NCBI GenBank assembly: GCA_020310875.1
Contig: CM035439.1
Location: forward strand, 136,108,753-136,172,752
Direction of reading: 5' to 3'
Origin: Ceratopteris richardii
Taxonomy: Eukaryota > Streptophyta > Polypodiopsida > Polypodiales > Pteridaceae
Length of the DNA stretch: 64,000 nucleotides
The notes beneath the pieces are model-generated. The model made no database searches, was not told the DNA's origin, and saw only the letters and a program-made list of their open reading frames with translations. Shown one piece after another: positions 11,038-20,429 of this stretch. Both the position numbers and the translations under genes were made by a program. Each line of letters opens with the position of its first letter. Within the stretch, counting starts at the first letter, position 1.

Positions 11038-11952
11038 GCAACCCAAGCAGGCAACAACCAGCAAGGCTTATGTACAGAGTAGAATCACTGCCAACCTATT
11101 TTTATAGTACATCTGAAGCAAGGAGTCTCTCCATTTACAAGGAGCTATAATGGGCAAGTGGACAGATAACTTAAAGTCCTCATGAGGAGCATCAACGATC
11201 ATACTGAAACATTTTTGCCCAATGTGTATGAGACCTTTGAAACAGATATGTTGCAGGCAACAGTCTCTATTGTTGGAAACCTTTTGGTTTCTTGATAACC
11301 AGATGTGCCAAAGGATATGACCCCTCCATATGTTCCACAACACAAAGTCCATCCTACTGCTGGACCCAACCAGGATTTCTTTATAGGATAGAGTGACCTG
11401 CAACTTGTGCCAGATGGGAGAGAGCAGGCACCAAAACTTCTGAGCATGAGTGCAGTTGAAAAACAGGTGGGGGATGTCCTCCTCATTGCCACAAAATTTA
11501 CATACTTCATTATTTAATCCATATTTCTTGGCTTTGGAACCACACCAGATCCCATTGTGCAAGATGACCCACATCAGTGTAGAGTGCTTTATGTTGAAAG
11601 GGAGGTTCCAAAGGCTTAAGAATCTGTATTGCCACTGAGCAGCACTCCAGCCAAGCTTCCATCTGAAGTTAAGTTTGTGCAGAATAGTGATAGTCCCTCT
11701 CTGCTTTTTGAATCTTCTTAGCATGTCCTGGGTGATCTCAGACAAGATAGCCCCTTTTCTCTGATGACAACCAGCTAATCTCTTTAGTAGCATGTTCTTA
11801 TGCTCCACGAGGACCTGCAAGCAACCAGAAGATACGTCAGATCTGGCATTAATCTGCTTATTGCCCCATGATTAGTTTGGTGGGGATGGACTGCCCTTTG
11901 TACTAATTTAGATTTCATTTTTAATACATATTTCCTGTTTCTTCAGAAAAAA
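11038..11952 (+). mobile_element. 5'-truncated, twin-primed L1-type LINE
   Basis: A non-LTR retrotransposon 3' end of about 915 bp. It is flanked by a direct repeat of about 16 bp, AAGAAGCTTCAATGGA, at 11,022-11,037 and 11,953-11,968, and ends on the plus strand in an A-run at 11,947-11,954. The coding part (11,068-11,820) lies on the opposite strand from the tail. That combination of inverted 5' segment, direct 3' segment, poly-A and target duplication is the signature of twin priming. The right target repeat overlaps the A-run by two bases, so its left edge is uncertain by 1-2 bp. It sits inside a Copia leader. Confidence 0.85.
11068..11820 (-). pseudogene. LINE ORF2 C-terminal piece with RT zinc-binding domain
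   Basis: This 250-residue open frame is the C-terminal end of a plant L1 ORF2. Residues of roughly 50-135 match the zinc-binding domain that follows the RT in plant LINEs (zf-RVT): W--RF-SLWNLP-NIKHSTLMW, then C-FCGNEEDIPHLFFNCTHA--FW with the C-x2-C...H...C pattern. The endonuclease and RT core are absent because the insertion is 5'-truncated. The stop at 11,068 seems native; 3' UTR-like sequence continues on the other strand beyond the inversion point near 11,820. Host-encoded reverse transcriptases can be excluded by this domain and by the flanking target duplication. Confidence 0.82.
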
Positions 11953-11968
11953 AAGAAGCTTCAATGGA

Positions 11969-12352
11969 AGCTTAGGTCATAAGAGGTGAAAGTGCAAGTC
12001 GGCATCTCTCAATAGTAGTTCAGTATTTCGACCATAACTCAAGTTACAAAAATTGGATTGATGTGTTTTAAAGTTCTGTACGTGGTTAACATAGAGAGCT
12101 ACAATTTTGCAGAAAAGCGCAAAACTTGCTTTGTAGTTTTAAACTGCTGAAAATTCGAAAAATGCAAACGGATGTAGAAGACGAATCTACATTCACTTGA
12201 ACAACAAGTCGGTTTTTGGATCATAAGTTGAGTTTTAAAAATCAGAATGAAACAATTCGACTTGTTATGCGTAGCTTGGAATAGCTTCTACAAATTTGTA
12301 GAAGAACACATATCCAAGTTCTGAGTGCAAGGTTAGTGAAATTGCTTAGGTT
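11969..12352. other. Unassigned interval, probably Copia leader DNA
   Basis: Continuation of the Copia-type sequence broken by the LINE: the target duplication at 11,953 restores the text of 11,022. No coding signature, RNA gene or repeat partner seen. Confidence 0.4.
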
Positions 12353-12548
12353 GGAGGACTCCTTAGCTTGCACAAAATGGAGCATGTGTTTTCTAGCCGC
12401 TTAGGCACACTTTTATTGACTCTTTTTTATTATTGACGTTCTCTAGCTGGATTATCTTGCTCCTAATGATGGTGTGATATATTTCTATACCCTCGTTGAA
12501 GGAAAGCCACACACATCACGCTAGTTTCACTTTCTTTCCTTCTTTCTT
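12353..12548 (+). repeat. Direct repeat, left copy
   Basis: About 196 bp, repeated at 13,104-13,310 with small differences, flanking a Copia protease scrap. It starts with GGAGGACTCCTTAGCTTGCA, which resembles the reverse complement of a short piece of the family G LTR near 53,740. It could be a small LTR pair or a local duplication. Confidence 0.65.
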
Positions 12549-12639
12549 GTGCAATGACCCAAAATAGAGTCGGTTAATCTTGTGCAGAATGAAGAATGGG
12601 TATTTCCCACTGTTTGTAGTTATGACCCTTCTTCTCATG

Positions 12640-13100
12640 AACATTGTTTGTTTGCAGTAGACTCAGATTTTTGGTACTTTGATAGTGGGGCAACCATACA
12701 TATTACCTCGTAGAGTAGTTTCTTTACTTCACTCGAGCATGTCCCTATAGGGAATACTGTCACATGCGCCAACAACTCCTCTTAACCTCTTATGGGAGTT
12801 GGTAAGATCATGATGACTACTGCTGATGGTAGTTCTTTTACATTGTCAAATGCTTTATTTGTGCCAAGGATCAAGAAGAATTTGTTATTAGTTTCAGTTC
12901 TAGCCAACATTGGCTTGGTTGTGAAATTTTTTGATGACAGATGTATAGTTCATGATCTGTCAAATGGCGATTCATTATTGCTTCTCACATTTTATTTTGT
13001 GGGCTATATAAGCTCATAGGCTATGAAAAATCTATGAATGATTCAGCATGTGTAGTACATGATTCTCAGGCTTTGTCAGATGCAAAGCTTTGGCATGTAG
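12640..13100 (+). pseudogene. Copia protease / pre-integrase scrap
   Basis: The plus strand shows the Copia aspartic protease context W-FDSGAT-HIT near 12,670-12,710, then a conserved strand region (frame at 12,792-13,019: LSNALFVPRIKKNLLLVSVLA). This corresponds to the segment between protease and integrase in Copia pol. Everything on either side is missing; it is a broken fossil bounded by direct repeats. Confidence 0.75.
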
Positions 13101-13103
13101 GCT

Positions 13104-13310
13104 AGAGGACTCCTTAGCTTGCACAAAATGGAGCATGTGTTTTCTAGCTGCTGAGGCATGCTTTTATTGAATCTTTTTTATTATTGACGTTCTCTAGTCA
13201 TAGTATCTTGCTCCTAATTTTGCTTCCAGATGGTGTGATATATTTCTCTGCCCTCGTTGAAGGAAAGCCACACACATCACGCCAGTTTCACTTTCTTTCC
13301 TTCTTTCTTT
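13104..13310 (+). repeat. Direct repeat, right copy
   Basis: Partner of 12,353-12,548, with an extra block of about 12 bp near 13,220. The pyrimidine-rich end (CTTTCTTTCC) continues into unassigned sequence. Confidence 0.65.
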
Positions 13311-13989
13311 TCGTTTCTTTCTTTGAGACTCTTTTCTTGTCTATTTCTTTCTTGAATTTCCTTGAGTTGGTGGTGCACAACTTGAAGTATCTTCGTGTCA
13401 TCCCAAAGCATTGAACCATACAATATACCACATCCGAGTCATCACAAGCAATGAGCTCCACACACACTTTCAAGAGAAGATGCACTAGACACGAATGACT
13501 CTCGGGTCGGGCAAGACGTGGGGGAGGCTCGCACCGAAGCGAATCTCTTACCACATACTTGATCTCATGTCTGGTGGCCACCTCCTAATCATCATGGTGG
13601 AAAGAAGAGTGTCTTTCCATCACCCAGAGCTCAACACTACGAACAAAGGTCACAACCCTAATAGGTTGACAAATGCATGAAGACTTATTATGGCAGTACT
13701 ATTGATCCATACAACCATGCAACATAGTCAAAGAATGTGCTTAGAAACAAACAATGTCTTCTTGAACCCTTTCTACTTCCCTCAAACATTGCGTATTTTT
13801 GCAAATAGTGCAATGTTTGCTTCTTCTAGCTCTGCCTTTTCTGCTTCTTCATAGCATTCTAGATCTTTAGAAATAGTGCAATATGCTTCTTCTGATTGTG
13901 GCCCCCCCCTCACATGAGTTACATTTCTCTATTCCTTCGGGTGTGGCACTCATGACTTCATAATCTCTTCACCATTGAATCTATCCTCA
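13311..13989. other. No recognisable gene
   Basis: AT-rich sequence with only short open frames (for example 13,288-13,581 minus and 13,495-13,680 plus) lacking any familiar motif. Seen as repeat-derived filler. Confidence 0.4.
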
Positions 13990-14360
13990 TCGTCATCTCT
14001 TTCTATCAATGGTTGTGACTCCATCTCATGATTCATCTCTATTTTCCTTCCCACTATTGAAGATGATATGAATGAATTTCTCTTCTTCATTCTCAGCTTG
14101 AATTTTGTTCACATGATGCTGTGTACTAGTCCACTTCTAAGTTTTTCCTTTTTGTATGCACTGATCTTGCACCTCACTTACTCTTTTTGGCATCTCCTTC
14201 TCTACAAAATGATTCTCTAGATTCACCCTTTTCATTCTATCCCATAGCACCTGTACAGTATGTTGTAGGATGCTATCCCTCTCTCTCCAACTCACACGAT
14301 TGGTTTATCTCTCTGTCTCTCTCTCTATCTCTGTGTGTGTGTGTGTGTAACTAGCTACAA
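13990..14360 (-). repeat. Unidentified dispersed repeat R, copy 2
   Basis: Homologous to 7,185-7,465 and to the coding-like stretch of the inverted arms (9,640-9,790 and 26,940-27,170). It ends in a TG microsatellite at about 14,332-14,349. Function unknown. Confidence 0.5.
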
Positions 14361-14999
14361 AGGAAGGAACAAAAGATAAGAAGACAAGATGAATGGATCA
14401 AAATGGAAATGACTTACATACAATGCTTCATGAGCATGGAGAATCCATGAGGAGAGTGTGAGCACTCTTGCCAAGAGCTTGAGAGAATATCACATTCGGA
14501 GTGAAGTGAGGCCTGCCTTATAGGGAGTAGAGGGCAATGTACTTTGCATGTGGGATAAATGAAATTGCATGAGAATGATTAGAGATTGGACAAAAGGGGG
14601 GAGTATGGAGGTCTCAAACCCCCCCACCAACCATGTGATGACACTTTTTTGCCTTTCACGTTGGGAACTAGTGACATACAACATCAGTTATCCATTTGGT
14701 TTTTTGATCTAATGAGATATGGGATCGAAGTGCCTTATGAAGATAGAACAACTCTATAGAAAGACTATCTCTCTCTCTCTCTCTCTCTCTATTTGGAGTG
14801 CTTTGCCTTCCTTTGTGCTTCAACCAGCAGTGCATATCACTACATAGGCAATTTATGTTATGAGGAGTTATGGTGGAATGTCTCTAATAAATGTGTGACA
14901 CATCCCTTTCATACCCCCATGTTGCCTGGGTGGTCCTAGTGTGTTCACACACATGACTACCTAAATATATCAACAGATGCAACCAGTTTTGGATGTTGC
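14361..14999. other. No recognisable gene; CT microsatellite
   Basis: Contains a (CT)n tract of about 25 bp near 14,768-14,793. No coding signal, RNA gene or repeat partner in this window was seen. Confidence 0.4.
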
Positions 15000-15990
15000 A
15001 AAATCTTGAACTCTCAAAATTTTGGGGAAATGTTTTAAATTATCTAAGAAAATGAATATTGAACCATAACCAAAAAAGTTAGTGAGTAAATTTGATTTTG
15101 AAGAAAAAGTGCATCACTCTAATTTTTTTGTGAAAGATATAAAAAATTCTCAACAATATTTAGAGTCATTACTGATGGACTAGAGGTTGCTAAATGATAT
15201 TTTAACTTCAGAAGATTAACTAACGAAACATATGCACGTAAAACAATTGGAAGAAGAGTTAAAGCAAATAAAAGAGAAGCATATGGTTGATACGACAAAT
15301 TTGTTGGAATAGCAAGCATTGGAGATGGAAAGAGTAAAGGTGTCATTAGAAGTGTTTAAACATTGAATGGGAATTATGGAAGATAGAGTTGAATCTGAAT
15401 TAAAGAGGTTGGTAGAAGTACATATTGAGTCACACATTGATAATGAAATGATGAATCAGATTACAACCTTTGTAGGTAGAGTTGAATCTGAATTAAAGAG
15501 GTTGGTAGAAGTACATATTGAGTCACACATTGATAATGAAATGATGAATCAGATTAGAAAAGCAAATGTTTAAGCAGGAAGAATTGGATCTTAATACGGT
15601 GTTGATGGATGTAGGGCATGTTTCAATTTTGAAGCAGGAGATAAATTCTAAAATGCAGAATATGTGGGGAGTAATTAAGAAGAAAAATGTCTTCCATTAG
15701 TTTTATTATGAGATAATCAAGAAAAGATTTATAGCAAAGCATGAAGCTAAGTTGGTAGAAAAAATTCACCAAGTGTAGAAAGAAAAAGAATATTGCATTC
15801 AACAGGTTGAGCAATTGAAGAAGGAATAGAGTACACAGGAGGAGGATAATCTACAAAAGTTAGTTTATCAATAAGAAAAACAGGACAAAGTTTGGAACAG
15901 ATTGAGCCATCAGTTGTTGATCCAGTTGAAGAATTTGAAGTTATAATGAATGTAACAATTGCTGACAGTCTAGAGATGGAGAAGTAATAC
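15000..15990 (+). pseudogene. Decayed coiled-coil reading frame of unknown origin
   Basis: The plus strand keeps pieces of a Glu/Lys/Leu-rich polypeptide with coiled-coil character (KQLEEELKQIKEKH; ALEMERVKVSLEVF), spread over several frames. At 15,384-15,463 and 15,477-15,556 an 80-bp stretch is repeated with a 93-bp period, a multiple of three, so the peptide RVESELKRLVEVHIESHIDN is duplicated in frame. I recognise no domain. By analogy with X1 it could be the 3' coiled-coil part of another non-autonomous retroelement, or an old host gene. Confidence 0.45.
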
Positions 15991-15999
15991 AAAGACTAA

Positions 16000-16560
16000 C
16001 AACAATAATAATATTTTTCATGTGACCAGCATATTGATCAAGGGATTTGTGAGTCGTAGTCTGATTTTTTTGCAAAATCCTCCATCGACCTGTGTCATGT
16101 GATGGATCCTAGTGAGAAGTGTCTACAAATGAAAAGTTACTTAGTCGGCTATCTTAAAAACTGCTTAGTTGGATATTTAGAAATTTTAATGAATCGGATA
16201 AACATTGACTCACATATTGCTCAATCAGATTCTATGATAACTAGTTATAATTGGATGTTACTTGAAATTTTTGGGACTTAGTAGTTGTATTCGCCTATGG
16301 CAAGTTGTTTTATCTATTTAAAGGGAGGTAGAGAGCTGTAGGAGAGGTCTTTTAGTTCCAAGATAAATAGAAGGACAGATGTATGACGCAATTTTATGTC
16401 TATCTCCTTAATGGTATTACTATTTTTTGTAATTATTTGATCTTCATCTATTATGTTGTCATTCATTATTTATACCTCTACAATTGTGCTTATATTGAAT
16501 TTTATTTCATGAGATAGTACAAATAGTGTCTAGTACAATGTTTTTAGTGCTCTATCAAAC
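16000..16560. other. AT-rich interval, possibly a degraded LTR
   Basis: No coding signature. A TATA-like TATCTATTTAAAGGG near 16,310 followed by AT-rich sequence would suit an LTR promoter, but I find no partner copy or clear TG/CA ends in the window. Confidence 0.25.
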
Positions 16561-16576
16561 TTCTATGTTAGTGAGT

Positions 16577-17205
16577 TTATGTGTTTTTGAACCCCATCAA
16601 TTCTCCGAAGGTAAGTTGTGAAAGGTGATGCTTTCCTTTCTTGACTAGTACTTCAAAATTGTATTCCATTAGTAAGAGAAACCATCTTACTAATCTACCC
16701 ATCTTGCAAGGTTTGTTCACTAGGTAGAGTAAAGCTAGGTGATTTGTAAAGAATTTAAACTTATTTGTGAGGAAATTATGTATGAAATTTCTGACTAAAT
16801 AGACCAAGCCTAAGCATTCTCTCATGATGGTAGTGTAATTGTATTTTGTGGCTTTTAATTGCCTACTCAGATATGCTATTGGCATATCTATACTCCCTTT
16901 ACCTATAGGTTGTGCTAGCACACATCCAATAGCATAGTTTGAAGCATTGACATTAACATGGAATGGTTTACTTCAGTCTGGTGTTGTCAAAATAGGGGAT
17001 GAGCACAATCATTGTTTTAGCTCATTAAAAGAGGTCTCATATTCTTCTGAGGTTATACAGAAGCTTTGCAATAATAGCGTACATGTGGATAAAACTTTAG
17101 TAGTAGCCACAATGTCCAATAAAATCTCGTACTTCCTTAACTGTCTTGAGTCTGGGTAACTCAACTATCACTCTCTTACTTTCCACATACATTGATATAT
17201 TGTTC
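16577..17205 (-). pseudogene. Family G-like RT end and RNase H remnant
   Basis: The minus frame 16,577-16,921 matches the RNase H of the element at 61,880-62,270: PIAYLSRQLKAT--NYTT, then NKFKFFTNHLALLYLVNKPC and GRLVRWFLLLMEY-FEV. Sequence up to 17,205 corresponds to the end of RT. X1 begins at 17,206, so this is probably the DNA X1 inserted into. It is an isolated, broken fossil. Confidence 0.8.
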
Positions 17206-17674
17206 TGTTAAAAGTGCTTCTGTTAAGCCACTTTTAATCTCATTTCTGGGTTCTTGGGATGGACAGGGGTCTGATAGTGTAGAGGCCCTTTGTTTAATTT
17301 TCCCAATTTAACATTCAAATGAGCAATTAACTATCTTCTGATTCAATGATTATCACTACGCAGTACGTCTACGAAGCGAATCAATAACCACGAATTTGCA
17401 CAGACTGTTAATGTTAAATGTAGCGTTACTGTGTTTAATGATTAACCATTGAGAACTTAAGAAACAAAACATAGTACTCAGACTTCGGCGAATCTGCAAC
17501 ACAACAGCTCCTGCGCGGTCACCCAGATAGACAGTCTGGCGATTCCCTCTCTCCGCGTTGAACGTCGTGCTTGCCTTTTCATTAATCAATAGAAAGTTAC
17601 ATCTGTTTGCTACACCTTTTTGGTGCGTGCGAATATGAAAAATAAAATTACATATCTAATCCGGCCGGCCAACA
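17206..17674 (-). repeat. X1 3' LTR (469 bp)
   Basis: TGTTAAAAGTG...GGCCGGCCAACA on the plus strand, so TG...CA on either strand. It matches 26,563-26,842 and, in opposite orientation and more diverged, 52,465-52,685. The GGCCGGCC-type terminus resembles the X2 LTR end at 46,960-46,977. Confidence 0.85.
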
Positions 17675-18039
17675 CTGGTACACATGGTGGACTCGAACCC
17701 AAAAAGGAAGATTGCAACTAAGGCTCATCAATAATGCCTTGAATATACAGAGTTCTGGCTAGTTTAAAAGTTTGAGTGATCTTTTGCTTTAAGGAGTCCA
17801 GCATATCTTTCAAAATGTCAGGCTCGACCAGTTGTGCATTAGTACGAACCGAACTAGCAGCAACGACTTGACTCATCAATAATTCCGTCTACGTCTGCAA
17901 AAATGTTTCCTGCAGGTAAAAGTTGTTGGCTAGGGCAGCATCTCATCTCAGCTTCATATCAGCGATCTCTGCATCAATCCGAGAAAGCCTATCCGCTTGA
18001 ATGCCTAATTGCTTCTCGCGTGGTTTTATAATAAGCATC

Positions 18040-18694
18040 TCATTCTTTCACAATAGCTTCTAGCTCTTTCTTTAGTTGAATCGTCTCGCCCGTCTGTGCA
18101 TCCAAATCACGACTCTTCTGGAAAAGTTCGGCGGACACTGTCTTTAATTCTTCAGTGTTCTGCATAGCCAAGTCAACCATTTCTTGTCCCTTTTGCTCTA
18201 CGACAGCAAGATCGGTGCATGTTCCTTCCAGCAGATTTCCTAACGCAACACGAGCATCTTCTTTATCGCACACCATTTGTTCTAGTTGAGCTATTTCTTC
18301 ATCGCGCGTAGCTAGGAGAACGGTCTTCTCCTTCAACTTAGTAAGTGTGTTGTTCCGTTGGGTAATCAGAATAGCTTGTTCTGCTAACCGTTCTTGAAGT
18401 TGATGGAGTTGAGTCTGCAAGGCGTGGTTCTCGGCTTTAACTGCAATTGCTTCTTCTTGGAGCAGCGCAATGTCTGCTTCGAGCAAATCAACTTTACGCT
18501 GCAACTCCTGCTGAATATTCTGAGTTGCTAGCTTCATCTGGAGGGGTAATTGCTGGGAAAATTGTATAAGAAGGCGGCCCATAGACTCCAATTCGGTGAA
18601 CATGACTGCTAGGGGAGGAAGAGAAGGAGGAGGTTGTGATGAGGAGGCAAAAAGCAGATGAGGGGAGGGTGGTGGAGAGTAATCGGGAGAAGAT
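18040..18694 (-). CDS. X1 coiled-coil reading frame
   Basis: An open stretch of about 218 residues on the X1 minus strand. It starts with a Pro/Ser-rich segment (SSPDYSPPPSPHLLF) and continues into a long heptad-type coiled coil rich in Leu, Gln and Glu (LQTQLHQLQERLAEQ; EEIAQLEQMV; LKKELEAIVKE at the end). No enzymatic motif is present. Computed frames begin a few residues upstream only because the Copia A LTR happens to supply an ATG; the natural upstream part is the X1 sequence beyond 24,270. A coiled coil could serve particle assembly or partner binding, but this is inference. Confidence 0.7.
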
Positions 18695-18699
18695 AGCTG

Positions 18700-19366
18700 T
18701 GCTAGTATATGATCAATGTCTACCACTCATGATTGTATGCACATTTTGTAAGGCCCCCTTTATGAGGAGAAGCCAAGCGTGCATTACCCAATTGATGGGA
18801 ATCCCAACTTGAATGTTGGATGAAGGTCATATTGGACCATGTAAGGTATTATAAGGAAAGGGAGTTACCAGGGTCCCCAATTGTGGGGTCCGGGGCAGCG
18901 GTGAGTAGCCCCGGTTGGGGGGTCCAAGGGGGCCAGCGGGCCCCCTGGTGGGGGTCCGAGGGGAGCGCCCCCGGCGCAATGGTAAAGGGAATATTCCCTG
19001 TTGGAGTCAGAAATCATTTATATTTGTTAGGTTGGTTCAACCAGTCTAAGCCGTGTATGGCAATTACGCAGGCAGTGGCCGCCCACTCTCTATCGCACAT
19101 GTATAGCCGTCCATGGCAGGCCACCCATGATCTATACATGACTTCTGCACTACCTAAGACATTGAGTTGAGCCAGCATACCTCTACCTTGTATCTCCCTA
19201 TCTAGAGTTGTCTAGATCACCATTTAAGCTCTACCTTGAGAGTGCACGGGTGGACAATGCCATCATCTTTGTACTTGCTGCTAGTAGAAAATTGTTGAGA
19301 TTCTCCTATATCTGTTATCTTCTCTGCTATTGCTCCTGTGTTATATTGCGTAACTATTGTCTTACA
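18700..19366 (+). repeat. Copia A 5' LTR
   Basis: TGCTAGTATATG...GTCTTACA, 667 bp. It contains a strikingly GC-rich block (about 18,868-18,985) within otherwise AT-rich sequence. Confidence 0.95.
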
Positions 19367-19378
19367 TGGTATCAGAGA
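19367..19378 (+). other. Copia A primer-binding site (tRNA-iMet)
   Basis: TGGTATCAGAG directly abuts the LTR and is complementary to the 3' end (CTCTGATA plus CCA) of the tRNA-iMet encoded at 8,778-8,849 and 28,054-28,125. This is the standard Copia primer. Confidence 0.93.
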
Positions 19379-19461
19379 TGTAAGGTTCGAATAGCTTGAG
19401 AAGTATCATTATTTTAGCCTACTAGCAGACTAGAATATCAGTAGATTATTCGAGTGATTAC

Positions 19462-20330
19462 ATGATGGCTTCATCGTCGAACACTAGCCTTGGTGCTTTA
19501 GCTAATGTTAATGCTGCACCTATTCGAATTCGTCCACCTGCATTCACTAAAGGGAAGCTGGATGGAACCAACTATACACTCTGGAAGTTCAAAATTTCTG
19601 CAATTTTGGACTCCTATGAATTACTTGACACTGTCATGGGACCGATGGGATTGGATCCAGAGCCTATACCAGTTGAAGATCCAGCAAATTCAAGATTGAT
19701 GATTCAGCCAGATCCAGATCTTCTACGAGCTTGGAAGAGGCGGAATGCTGATGCATTATGTGCGATTGTCACTAGTGTAAATGATTTTGTGCTTACTTTA
19801 GTTCAACATACTACTAAAGCACATGAGGCTTGGGGCATATTGGCTTGACAATATGAGACCAAGAACCACACTAGGATACAGAATTTAGAAAATCAGTTGG
19901 CAAATGAAAAGCATTCTGATTCTGAAAAGGCTGAAGATTTTATCAAACGGATAAAGCATCTTCAAGATCAATTGGCTGCAGTTGGTGTTGTTATAACACC
20001 AGAAGAGCTGGCTCGAAGATCTGTACGTGTTCTTCCAGCAAAGTATGATGGATTAGTAACAGCCCTTAACACTCAGGTAAGGCCAACTCCTCTTACATTT
20101 GAAGAGTTTTGTGCCATTTTTTTAGAAGAAGAGATGCAGCTGAAGAATCGGCAAAGTAAACTGATGCTGCATTCTCAGCAAATGCAAAAGGTAAAGGCTC
20201 TTCAGAGGGATCAAAGAAGAAGCCAAAGAAGAAAAAGTTCACAGGAAGTTGCTTCTATTGTGAAAAGAAAGGCCATGCCATCAAGGATTGCAGAAAGAAG
20301 CAAGCTGATGAACGGAATGGGATTGTAAAA
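19462..20330 (+). pseudogene. Copia A gag region
   Basis: Begins at an ATG soon after the PBS. The N-terminal part has the Copia gag pattern GKLDGTNYTLWKFKISAILD followed by the helix-rich capsid region (EAWGILA; FIKRIKHLQDQL; VRVLPAKYDGL), and a zinc-knuckle-like segment near 20,250-20,300 ending in HAIKDCRKK. A homologous gag occurs in Copia C (GKLDGMNYFLWKFKIT). Broken fossil. Confidence 0.85.
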
Positions 20331-20429
20331 TCATCATGGAAGAACAAAGAGTCTGCAAACAACACAGAGCTGGAACTTTGGGTAGCTATTGAAGAGGTAT
20401 GTTCATCTGCTCAAGCTCGTGTTGATGAG

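Noticed and set aside
11947-11954. A-run as evidence for a processed pseudogene
   Set aside because: The inserted body encodes a LINE RT zinc-binding domain, so the A-run is the LINE tail.
17676-17700. GGGTTCGAGTCC on the minus strand, like a tRNA B box, next to the X1 LTR
   Set aside because: No matching A box or cloverleaf around it; it lies at the 3' end of X1. A SINE head could not be supported.
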